Of a DNA stretch of 41,441 nucleotides, positions 1 to 7,561 are shown piece by piece. Within the stretch, counting starts at the first letter, position 1, and each line of letters begins with the position of its first letter. The notes under the pieces were generated by a model, which saw only the letters and a list, made by a program, of their open reading frames with translations, was not told where the DNA came from and did not search any database. The position numbers and the translations under genes were made by a program. The stretch comes from JBMZCV01 sp049613665 (GTDB taxonomy: Bacteria; Bacteroidota; Bacteroidia; Chitinophagales; UBA2359), in NCBI GenBank assembly GCA_049613665.1, contig JBMZCV010000021.1, positions 1 to 41,441 of the forward strand, given 5' to 3'.

Positions 1-5
1 TTTTA

Positions 6-52
6 GTTGCTGGTGATAACACACAGCAACGGCGAGAGTTGTCGTTTTTTTT
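6..52 (+). repeat. Hairpin pair ending in terminator-like T run
   Basis: Two adjacent stem-loops. The first (6-30) pairs GTTGCTG with CAGCAAC around GTG-ATAA-CAC. The second (29-52) is ACGGCGA-GAG-TTGTCGT, with two G-T wobbles, followed by a run of T. The second hairpin recurs almost exactly behind glyA at 39037-39058, where it can act as a terminator. The first shares its GTGATAACAC core with two hairpins at 31593-31662. Here it may terminate a gene lying left of the window. The rest of 53-323 is AT-rich and I see no gene in it. Confidence 0.5.
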
Positions 53-323
53 GGAATAAAATAACATGCAATAAAAAGGCTAAAATGTCAATTACTTATG
101 TTACAGTGTACTTAATAGTTCGCTATTTTTGATTTTCTGACGATATTTTTATATATTAAATGCAAAACAATATTAAAAATAAATATTTTATTGCAGGTTG
201 TTAATTGTCATTAAAACGTCAAAGCGGAAATAGCTGCCGTTTATTAAATATTACTTGGCACTTATTAGAAGAAAAGTGTTGTTTTCCCTACAAAATTTTG
301 TGAAACAACCGCTCAAAAAAATG

Positions 324-2690
324 TTATTCTCTCATCAAACTATCGGAAATAGCGACATTGTTTGTATATAGTTGGTAGATATAAAGTGAACGACCATAAG
401 TTGCTGCCGCCAATATGCCAGAGTTGCTATCGATGTCCAAATCTGAAATAGGCACATTAGGCAAGTTGCTGCCTAACATTTGCCAAGTATTGCCGTCATT
501 TTCACTAAAAAACACACCAACATCTGTTGCGACATACAGTATTTTATCATTGAGAGGGTGAATGAGGATTTTGTTTATTGGAGCTTCTGGCAAATCGCCT
601 GCAATATCTATCCATTGTTGGCCACCGTCATTTGTTTTAAATAGGTGAGGCAAATATTCGGCTTGTCGATAACCCGAAAAGGAAATATAGACTTCTTGAG
701 CATCGTTAGGATTTACCGCAATGCTAGTTACCCAGCGTTTGGGCAATCCTACCGTCAAGTCGTCCCAGTTGTTATGTTGATTAGAATTTCGCCACACATT
801 GCCATCATCAGTGCCTATATACAACACATCAGAATTGGACGGTGCAATAGCAATGCTCGTAATAGTGCCGTAAGCCATATTATTGTTATTAGCATCATTT
901 GAAATTTTGCTCAATTCAGGGCTAATAACTGTCCATGAAGCTGCTCTGTCTTCTGATTTATACAATCGGCTCGTGCCATAATACAATATATTATTGTTAT
1001 TGTTGTCTAATATGATAGGAGTGTGCCAATTGCGTCTGTCTTTTTCTTCAATGCCCGAAGTGCCTTCAAAAAAAGAAATGCCACCATCTGGCGACCGAAT
1101 CAAACTGCCATATTGATAGGCAGTATAAAGCATTTCGTTATCATTGGGATCTACAATAACGCAAAAACCATCGCCATCTACTAGCAATTCCCAGTCATCA
1201 ATTTTTCCTGTTGTAGTGCGTATAATACCATTGTCTTGTGAGCCGCCATATAAAGCATCTGGATTTTGGCTATCTATTTCGCAGGTATAAAACTGTGTAA
1301 TAGGCAAGTTGTCGAGATGTTGCCATTTTTTTGCTGCATTTTCCGATAGATAAGCACCTCCATCATTGCCTAAAACAACTAAATCTGAATTTTTAGGGTG
1401 TATAAACATAGCATGTTGGTCGTAATGAACATTTTGCCAAGATACATTTTTCCAATTTTGTCCACCATTTTTCGATTTCCAAATATCTAAACCTAAAGCA
1501 TAAACTTCATCAGCATTGTTTGGATTGACTCTAATATTGCCAAACCACCAACCATAAGACATATATATTTCTTTTAAAGGAGCATCTCTACACTTTTTCC
1601 ACTTGCTGCCGCCATCTTCGGTTTTGTAAATGCCTTTGAAATAGCCTTCTTCATTGGCATAAATGCTATACAAAACATTAGGTTCGGATTCGGCCAAAGC
1701 CAAGCCAATTCTTCCTATATCCTCATTGGGCAAGCCATTTGTGAGTTCTATCCAAGTATTGCCATTATCCACCGACCGATAAATGCCACAAGAATTGCCG
1801 CCATATTGTCTTTTGTTTGGCCGCCTGATGCGTTCCCACATAGCAGCATAAACAATATTTGGGGCAGATGGATGAATAGCTAAATCAACACAACCTGTAG
1901 AGTCTGAAATATATAAACTTTGTTGCCAACTTTTGCCACCATCAATAGATTTGAACACGCCTCGTTCTTGGTTGTTTGCAAACAAACTGCCCATTGCAGC
2001 AGCATATACAATGTCTGGATTGCTTGGATGAACAATAATCCGACCTATATTACGGGTTTTTTCTAAGCCTATATGAGTCCAATTTTCGCCCTCATCAGTA
2101 GATTTGAAAATGCCAATGCCATCATAAGTTATAGAACCACCGCCAGCATTGGCTTCGCCTGTGCCAACATATAATATTTCTGGGTTTGATTTTGAAATGC
2201 CAATATCGCCAATAGATAAGCTTAGTTGGTCATCAAACATTGGTTTCCACGTTTTACCTTTATTTTTAGTTTTAAAAATGCCTCCTGAAGCTGCTGCAAT
2301 ATAAATAGTATTGGTATCATTGATAGGCATTTCTATATCTGTAATGCGTCCGCCAATATTGGTAGGGCCTGCCATTTGCCACAAATTTAGTGCTTGCAGT
2401 TCTTTGGCACAATCACGAGCAGATTTTGCTTGCATCAAAGCTCTTTCATAATCATCAAAGTCAATATTGTTGTTTGGAAAAGCACGTTCTGCAAAAAATG
2501 CCCAATTGCCAGGAGTATTTAATCCTTTCATTTTTTTGACTGGCAAGGTCTGAACGTTTGCGTCCGTTTTGCAATGGCTAAAACACATTGTAACCCAAAA
2601 CAAGCTACAAAAGATAGTTTGTTTGTTGTTTTTTAAATTTGAGAAAAAATAGGTTTTCAAAGTGGTAATAATATATTTGATTCCACACAT
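324..2690 (-). CDS. BNR/Asp-box (sortilin-VPS10-like) beta-propeller protein, secreted
   Basis: Protein of 788 aa with about eleven Asp-box motifs of the form S-x-D-x-G-x-x-W (for example STDEGENW, SIDGGKSW, SVDNGNTW, TEDGGSKW, TNDGGQQW). These are spread over residues ~130-760 and alternate with phrases like HPSNPDIVYAA. This is the pattern of the WD40/YVTN/BNR-like or VPS10/sortilin-type beta-propellers found in secreted Bacteroidota proteins and in GH74-like enzymes. The N-terminus (about 40 residues) is basic then hydrophobic, ending near FSHC at C40, so it may be an export signal, though a poor lipobox. No T9SS type A tail is present (it ends SDSLMRE). A glycosidase role cannot be claimed: I see no catalytic pair I can assign. 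A candidate TAnnTTTG promoter lies at 2928-2935. The fold is likely; substrate and function are unknown. Confidence 0.8.
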   Translation of the reverse strand: MCGIKYIITTLKTYFFSNLKNNKQTIFCSLFWVTMCFSHCKTDANVQTLPVKKMKGLNTPGNWAFFAERAFPNNNIDFDDYERALMQAKSARDCAKELQALNLWQMAGPTNIGGRITDIEMPINDTNTIYIAAASGGIFKTKNKGKTWKPMFDDQLSLSIGDIGISKSNPEILYVGTGEANAGGGSITYDGIGIFKSTDEGENWTHIGLEKTRNIGRIIVHPSNPDIVYAAAMGSLFANNQERGVFKSIDGGKSWQQSLYISDSTGCVDLAIHPSAPNIVYAAMWERIRRPNKRQYGGNSCGIYRSVDNGNTWIELTNGLPNEDIGRIGLALAESEPNVLYSIYANEEGYFKGIYKTEDGGSKWKKCRDAPLKEIYMSYGWWFGNIRVNPNNADEVYALGLDIWKSKNGGQNWKNVSWQNVHYDQHAMFIHPKNSDLVVLGNDGGAYLSENAAKKWQHLDNLPITQFYTCEIDSQNPDALYGGSQDNGIIRTTTGKIDDWELLVDGDGFCVIVDPNDNEMLYTAYQYGSLIRSPDGGISFFEGTSGIEEKDRRNWHTPIILDNNNNNILYYGTSRLYKSEDRAASWTVISPELSKISNDANNNNMAYGTITSIAIAPSNSDVLYIGTDDGNVWRNSNQHNNWDDLTVGLPKRWVTSIAVNPNDAQEVYISFSGYRQAEYLPHLFKTNDGGQQWIDIAGDLPEAPINKILIHPLNDKILYVATDVGVFFSENDGNTWQMLGSNLPNVPISDLDIDSNSGILAAATYGRSLYIYQLYTNNVAISDSLMRE

Positions 2691-2927
2691 AGAAATATTT
2701 TTTGTTGGCTATATAGAGAGGTGTTTGCTAGAAAATTCAGTAAATAAGCACAAAAATATGTGCCAATTTTTTTGCAAGAAAAAGGCTTTATTATACTTTC
2801 AAATATAAGTGATACTAAGTGGTAAAAAAGATAATTATTGTTTTTTGTTGTGAGCTGAGTGAGCAAAAAAACTCAAATAACAATATGATTATAATGAAAA
2901 GGCTTTTTATTTGATGATGTTATGTAG

Positions 2928-2935
2928 CAAATTTA
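2928..2935 (-). promoter_or_regulatory. Candidate Bacteroidota -7 box (TAAATTTG) for the BNR gene
   Basis: Read on the minus strand this is TAAATTTG, matching TAnnTTTG, about 240 bases upstream of the BNR-protein start. I did not find a convincing -33 partner. The rest of 2691-3031 is AT-rich with no gene I can support. Confidence 0.3.
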
Positions 2936-3031
2936 CAAACTTATTTTTTTTTATTGGAATAATTTTACTAAAAAATGAAATATCATACTACCAATTTTTT
3001 CAAAAACAGGCAGCCAACATGCTAGCAATGT

Positions 3032-3649
3032 CTAATGTATGGTTTGAACAAACTTTTTGGCATATTGAAGAATTTTGCTTTTGTCAATAATATTTTCAAC
3101 TCCAACATAGCCTAAACAAGGCACTTGAGCATGGTGTAGTATAATATCTTCGGTGCTAGGTACTGTTGGCCCATTAAAAATAATGCCTTTTAGCTTGATA
3201 TTTCTGTTTTGTAGCAATTTGATAGACAATAAGGTATGATTAATGCTACCTAAATAATTTTTTGATACTAAAATAACAGGTAGCTGCAATTTTTCGATTA
3301 AATCTATCATCAAGTCGTTGCGATTGAGCGGAACCATCAGACCACCAGCACCTTCTACTATTAAATTGTTGGTGGTATGAGGCATTTTTATGCTATTCAA
3401 ATCAATAGTTACATTGTCTAGTTGGGCAGCATAATGAGGCGAAGCAGGCGTTTTTAGACGATAAGCTTCTTGATGAATATGTGTTTTGGTATTGCTAATC
3501 AAACGCCGAATGGTATGACTATCGCTATTTTCCAAGTCGCCCGATTGAATAGGTTTCCAATAATCGGCTTGCAAAGCTTCTGTTAAAATAGCGGATATAA
3601 CGGTTTTACCAATTTCAGTATCTATTCCTGTAACAAAATATTTTTTCAT
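3032..3649 (-). CDS. bioD: Dethiobiotin synthetase
   Basis: BioD makes dethiobiotin from 7,8-diaminononanoate, CO2 and ATP, the penultimate step of biotin synthesis, in the cytoplasm. The 205-aa protein opens with the BioD P-loop variant GIDTEIGKT (residues 8-16), followed by WKPIQSGD (the KPIQTG-like substrate and CO2 site) and NLIVEGAGGLMVPL, the Mg/substrate segment. Length is slightly short but complete for the family. It stands alone: no bioA, bioB or bioF is adjacent, and both flanks are repeat-bearing spacers. A link to AccB biotinylation, 15 kb away in this window, is functional only. Start chosen at the ATG giving MKKYFVTG, directly before the P-loop strand. Confidence 0.93.
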   Translation of the reverse strand: MKKYFVTGIDTEIGKTVISAILTEALQADYWKPIQSGDLENSDSHTIRRLISNTKTHIHQEAYRLKTPASPHYAAQLDNVTIDLNSIKMPHTTNNLIVEGAGGLMVPLNRNDLMIDLIEKLQLPVILVSKNYLGSINHTLLSIKLLQNRNIKLKGIIFNGPTVPSTEDIILHHAQVPCLGYVGVENIIDKSKILQYAKKFVQTIH

Positions 3650-3671
3650 ACACTGTACTTGTTTTTTTTGA

Positions 3672-3728
3672 TAACTGCTTAGGTGTGAGTATTTTTTTAA
3701 TCAAAATTGTCACAGCATAAAGTAGTTG
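3672..3728 (+). repeat. 55-bp direct repeat, copy 1
   Basis: Shares the order AGGTGTGAGTATTTTTTTA, then AAAATTGTCAC, then GCATAAAGTAGTTG with a second copy 83 bp downstream (3755-3811) and an inverted third copy at 4257-4311. Not coding. Confidence 0.7.
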
Positions 3729-3754
3729 CGTTTTTTGAATGTTAATTTTTTTTG

Positions 3755-3811
3755 TAACTGTCTAGGTGTGAGTATTTTTTTAGCCAAAATTGTCACAACA
3801 TAAATAGTTAC
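3755..3811 (+). repeat. 55-bp direct repeat, copy 2
   Basis: Near-identical to 3672-3728: TAGGTGTGAGTATTTTTTTA is followed by CAAAATTGTCACAACATAAA and then TAGTTAC. The two copies form a short tandem between bioD and the T9SS protein gene. Confidence 0.7.
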
Positions 3812-3909
3812 TTTTTTTGTAAAAACCTGTGAAGCCTAAGTTAGTTCAACGTTTTTTTCTCAATCACAAGGAAGAAATGACATGTTTTCTAGCTAAAAGC
3901 GTCAAAAAT

Positions 3910-3935
3910 AAAAAGTGACGAGTTCTCACTTTTTT
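3910..3935. terminator. Hairpin with A/T flanks, possible bidirectional terminator
   Basis: AAAAAGTGA pairs with TCACTTTTT across the loop CGAGTTC. The A-run and T-run on either side would allow termination in both directions. It is far from either flanking stop codon, so its role is uncertain. Confidence 0.4.
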
Positions 3936-4049
3936 AGAAATATATCATTTCTCATGTTTTAAAAAATTTACTTTGCAAGGTACTAAGTGTTAAGCAAATA
4001 TTTAGACTTTGACACTAAAAAGATAATTTGTTAAGCCAAATGATAAAAT

Positions 4050-4160
4050 TTAAGTACCAAATACTATTTAATAAAGCATTCGTTTAGCGGCTAACACCTT
4101 GAATGTCAATGCGTTATCTTGTTCTGAAATGCCCAAAAACTTCTGAACGACTACTTAAAT
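4050..4160 (-). repeat. Two-hairpin intergenic repeat (family A), variant copy
   Basis: Inverse-orientation copy. It runs from TAAGTACCAAATACTATTTA through GGCTAACACC...ATGCGTTATC to CTTCTGAACGACTACTT. The core and small-hairpin side match family A. The outer arm (4124-4156) is a different sequence, TTCAGAAGTTTTTGGGCATT on the minus strand, that recurs at 10218-10250 and 37521-37553. Confidence 0.65.
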
Positions 4161-4198
4161 TGTACTTGACACTCATTTTTAGAACCTTGTATAACAAA

Positions 4199-4246
4199 AA
4201 CAATCCGTTCAATTTTAATAGCAATAAAATTGAACGGATTGTTTAG
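4199..4246 (-). terminator. Intrinsic terminator of the choice-of-anchor-L gene
   Basis: CAATCCGTTCAATTTTA pairs perfectly with TAAAATTGAACGGATTG across a loop of about 7 bases, flanked by A- and T-rich sequence. It lies about 85 bases beyond the stop codon at 4331 on the minus strand. Confidence 0.75.
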
Positions 4247-4256
4247 GTACTTATTT

Positions 4257-4311
4257 GTAACTATTTACGCTGTGACAGTTTTTATCTCAAAAGCTCACAT
4301 CTAAACAATTA
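4257..4311 (-). repeat. 55-bp repeat, inverted copy 3
   Basis: On the minus strand it reads TTGTTTAGATGTGAGC, then AAAACTGTCACAGCGTAAA, then TAGTTAC, matching the direct repeats at 3672-3811. Confidence 0.55.
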
Positions 4312-4330
4312 CATTTACTTTTAGTAAAAC

Positions 4331-6946
4331 TTATTGTTTCACAATTTTTTCTACAATTCTCCCTTGCTCAGTACCAATACTCAAAGTGTAGATACCTGTT
4401 GGAAAATCGCTAATGTCAAGCTGCATTGCATTTGTACCTTGTGTTGCATTGATTTCTTTTTTCAACAACAATCGGCCGCTAATATCATGAATCATGACTA
4501 AAGCCGTTTGCAGCGTAGGAATTTCAAAAGATACATTTACAAATTGACTGCTCGGAATAGGCTGAATGTCATTGAAACTCAAAGTTGTAGTCAAACGATT
4601 TAGTGTAACAACACCTAAATGCTTGCTTGTGCCATCAAAGTCAGTTTGCGTTAGGCGATAATGTGCCGTTCCTGTTTGTATGTTTTTGTCTAAATAGTCG
4701 TAAGCAAGAGTAGTATTGCTCGTACCAGTAGCTTCGATTTCTGCTATTTTTTTGTATTCGCCCTGATTGTAAGCCACTTCTAAGCTATAAAAATCATTGT
4801 TTAACTCAGATGCTACTTGCCATTCTAGCAAATTGCCTGTTTCCAAGGTTCTACCTTTATAAGAAAGCAACTCGACAGGAGTAGTCACGCAATCTGGCTT
4901 GCCCAAAACACTTCGAAGACAGCCAGCCGCATCAACTACATCAAATTGATAAAAGCCACCATTGACAACTGGCCCAAACTGAACTACTACATTGTCGGCA
5001 TCTAAAACACCTTCATAGTCGCCTGTTACGGTATAAGGAGCAAGACCACCACTAACGCTCATATATACTTCATAACTTGTATCGGTATCGTTGCAATCTA
5101 CAAGGTGAGTCACGCTAATAACTTCGCAGTTGGCTTCGCAACTTTGCACCAAAACGCAAATTTCGTCGCTTGCTGTTCCACAATCATTAGTAACCGTAAC
5201 GCTATAAATACCTGTTGTTTGCACATCTAACATTGGGTTTGTGCTGCCATCAGACCACAAATAAGTTGCAAAACCATCAACCGCAGCATCTAAAATGTTG
5301 CTTTCGCCTAAGCAGAAATTTTTGTCACCGCCTAAATCAACGACTACATCAGGAAAAATATTGACGCTTACTTCATCAGTAGCTTGACTACACGCATTGC
5401 TAATTTGAACGCTGTAATTTCCGCCTTCTGTTACTGAAATACTTGCTTCAGTGCTACCATTTGACCATAAATATTCGGTAGCATCTTCAGTAGTTGCATC
5501 TAACATAACCATTTGGCCACCGCAAACGGTTTGGTCATCGCCTAATTCAATGCTCAAAGCTGGAGCACTTTCTAGCATAACAGTATCTGTAATACAACCA
5601 TTGCCAATAGATACCCAATAAACGCCAGCTTCCGAAACAGTAATGCTTGAAGCATTGCTACCATTTGACCATAAATAATCTTGTAAAACATCATTTTCGG
5701 CACTTAAAGTAACAGGCTCACAAACTAATCGGTCTTCGCCTAAATCAATAACAGGAGCATCAAGAATAAGAATATCTAAACTTTGTTGAGATTCTTCACA
5801 GCCTTCAATATTACTGACCGAAATAGTAATGGTTTCAGTGCCTTCGATTTCATCGTCAAAAAGAGCAGAAATTTCTACTTCTACTGCAAGTTGAGCAGCA
5901 GTAAGTGTTACAGAACCAGATAAGCTCTCATAGTCAATGCCATTTACAGCATCTCCTTCAATAGTATAAGGTACTACAAGTTCGCCTTCAATATCATTTT
6001 CGGTAGAGATAATAAAAGAAGCTTTTGTACAGCCTTCAACAGCCGTAGGTGTGCCTGCTACATTGGTAGAAATGCTAAATTCTGGTATAGAAGAAAAACT
6101 GCCTGCTTCGAGAAATACGCCAGAGTCGTAAGATGGATCACCAGCATCGGCTATCGCAAGAATAAGATGATAACTTTGACAAGGAACGACATTGACGGTT
6201 GCGGTAAGTGGTACTGTAAATCCATCATATTCAAAATCTGGACTTCCTTCTGGATTAGATACAAACAAATCGGCATAATCAAGGCTGATACAGTTGCCTA
6301 CACTTCCTGAGCTTCCTGGCGAGCCATTGTTTACGGTATTGATGGCTACTGGCAAATCACTATCTGGAATAAGTGCGATATTTTGATCACTATAATTTCC
6401 GCCATCTGGGTTTGGCCCACTAACAAAAAACCCGAAAACATCATTGAAGTCACTACAAACAAATTCGTCGTATTCGTCAGAGCCAAAAGCATAGTTAAAA
6501 CTCAAAACATCGCCTTGTGGTATGATGTCAAACTCTAACACACAAGCATTGAAGGTAGGAAAGCCAGCGATATTAGTCAATATATCATAATCATCACCGC
6601 CATTATCTGTGCCTGTGCTACCTATCGTATTTGGCCCGCTCGGCCCATTTGTACCTAATACTTCGCCTGTGGTCAAAATTACTCCATCGCTCATGCCAAA
6701 AGGGACATCTCCTCCTGCTCCGAGTCCTGTTCCTTCGGCGTTGAATGTGCCATAAGCACCATCTGGACAGTTGAGTTCTACGTTGCTGATATTTACTCCT
6801 TGATTAACAATTGTTTCTACAAGTTCGTCAGGAGTAAAACCCTCTTGCAAAATTACTTGTGCTTGCATAGTTTCTGTATTACTTATTGCTAAAGTGCAAA
6901 CAAGTAGCCAAAAAGCATAAAAAAGTGATATTTTTTTCTGTTTCAT
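4331..6946 (-). CDS. Secreted choice-of-anchor-L protein with T9SS type A sorting domain
   Basis: Protein of 871 aa with a signal peptide (residues 1-30, ending NTETMQAQ). Residues ~35-285 form a choice-of-anchor L domain: FGMSDGVILTTGEV, FDIIPQGDVLSFNYAFGSDEYDEFV and FGFFVSGP are typical. Residues ~300-395 look like a Calx-beta/HYDR unit with the signature NGIDYESLSGSVTL. Three repeated Ig/PKD-like units follow (~395-605), each with a D-L-G-x-D start and a YLWSNGS or YLWSDGS core. The last ~85 residues are a T9SS type A CTD (PIPSSQFVNVSF, MIHDISGRLL, FPTGIYTLSI, IVEKIVKQ). It should be exported by Sec, carried across the outer membrane by T9SS and attached at the surface. An adhesion role is likely by domain type; the ligand is unknown. 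Confidence 0.9.
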   Translation of the reverse strand: MKQKKISLFYAFWLLVCTLAISNTETMQAQVILQEGFTPDELVETIVNQGVNISNVELNCPDGAYGTFNAEGTGLGAGGDVPFGMSDGVILTTGEVLGTNGPSGPNTIGSTGTDNGGDDYDILTNIAGFPTFNACVLEFDIIPQGDVLSFNYAFGSDEYDEFVCSDFNDVFGFFVSGPNPDGGNYSDQNIALIPDSDLPVAINTVNNGSPGSSGSVGNCISLDYADLFVSNPEGSPDFEYDGFTVPLTATVNVVPCQSYHLILAIADAGDPSYDSGVFLEAGSFSSIPEFSISTNVAGTPTAVEGCTKASFIISTENDIEGELVVPYTIEGDAVNGIDYESLSGSVTLTAAQLAVEVEISALFDDEIEGTETITISVSNIEGCEESQQSLDILILDAPVIDLGEDRLVCEPVTLSAENDVLQDYLWSNGSNASSITVSEAGVYWVSIGNGCITDTVMLESAPALSIELGDDQTVCGGQMVMLDATTEDATEYLWSNGSTEASISVTEGGNYSVQISNACSQATDEVSVNIFPDVVVDLGGDKNFCLGESNILDAAVDGFATYLWSDGSTNPMLDVQTTGIYSVTVTNDCGTASDEICVLVQSCEANCEVISVTHLVDCNDTDTSYEVYMSVSGGLAPYTVTGDYEGVLDADNVVVQFGPVVNGGFYQFDVVDAAGCLRSVLGKPDCVTTPVELLSYKGRTLETGNLLEWQVASELNNDFYSLEVAYNQGEYKKIAEIEATGTSNTTLAYDYLDKNIQTGTAHYRLTQTDFDGTSKHLGVVTLNRLTTTLSFNDIQPIPSSQFVNVSFEIPTLQTALVMIHDISGRLLLKKEINATQGTNAMQLDISDFPTGIYTLSIGTEQGRIVEKIVKQ

Positions 6947-6985
6947 AAAGTTTGGTTTTTATTTTTTAATTAATATGTTTTTCTA

Positions 6986-7075
6986 ACTCAATAGTTCGGA
7001 TATTTATACATTTTTTTATCAAAGGCTTAAACATACTATTTTTTTAGGCTAAGGTGGCCCATATTTGCAAAACAA
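6986..7075 (+). repeat. 90-bp repeat (family B), copy 1
   Basis: Shares TTTATACATTTTTTTATCAA, TTAAACATACTATTTTTTTA and GGCTAAGGTGGCC blocks, in the same order, with 10765-10852. Together with the next repeat it fills most of the region upstream of the anchor-L gene. Confidence 0.7.
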
Positions 7076-7090
7076 ATATATCTAGTAATT

Positions 7091-7200
7091 TAAGTGACAA
7101 AAGCTATTTAATAAATGAATAATTTGTGCTAATACCTTGAATTTTAGTATGTAAGTTTCCACAATTTGTAGCGTAAACTTATTCAGATACTTAATTGACA
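7091..7200 (-). repeat. Two-hairpin intergenic repeat (family A)
   Basis: Inverse-orientation copy: AAGTGACAAAAGCTATTTAA at one end, GTGCTAATACC paired imperfectly with the GTATGTAAGTTTCC arm, then CACAATTTGTAG and ACTTATTCAGATACTTAA. The small terminal hairpin is degraded here. The rest of 7201-7561 is very AT-rich and I see no gene or clear promoter in it. Confidence 0.6.
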
Positions 7201-7561
7201 TCTAAAGTAATAAATTAAATTTAAAATTGATAGCATGAAGCGATTGTTTTGTAAATGAATTGACAAATAATATTTTTTTTAGAAGTATTTTTTTCTATTG
7301 TTTTTTTTGCAAAAAAACAAATGGCTTGTAAGTGCGAATTATTTTAATATATAATTAGCTGTTTTTCAGTTACTTTTCTTATTTTTTTTTTATACTGAAA
7401 TGATTTAAATAATATTTTTTGTTTTTTATGTATTTCAAAATATGCAGGCATTTTAATTTATTATTTTTTGGAACTGATTTTGTATTATTTTATAATGTCA
7501 TAAAAATAACATAATTTTTTTGAGTTTATATACACTCTTTTTATCATAAAAAAGTTTTCGC

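Noticed and set aside
2657..2866. 69-aa minus-strand ORF upstream of and overlapping the BNR gene
   Set aside because: No family likeness; overlaps the start of a well-supported gene in another frame, in AT-rich DNA.
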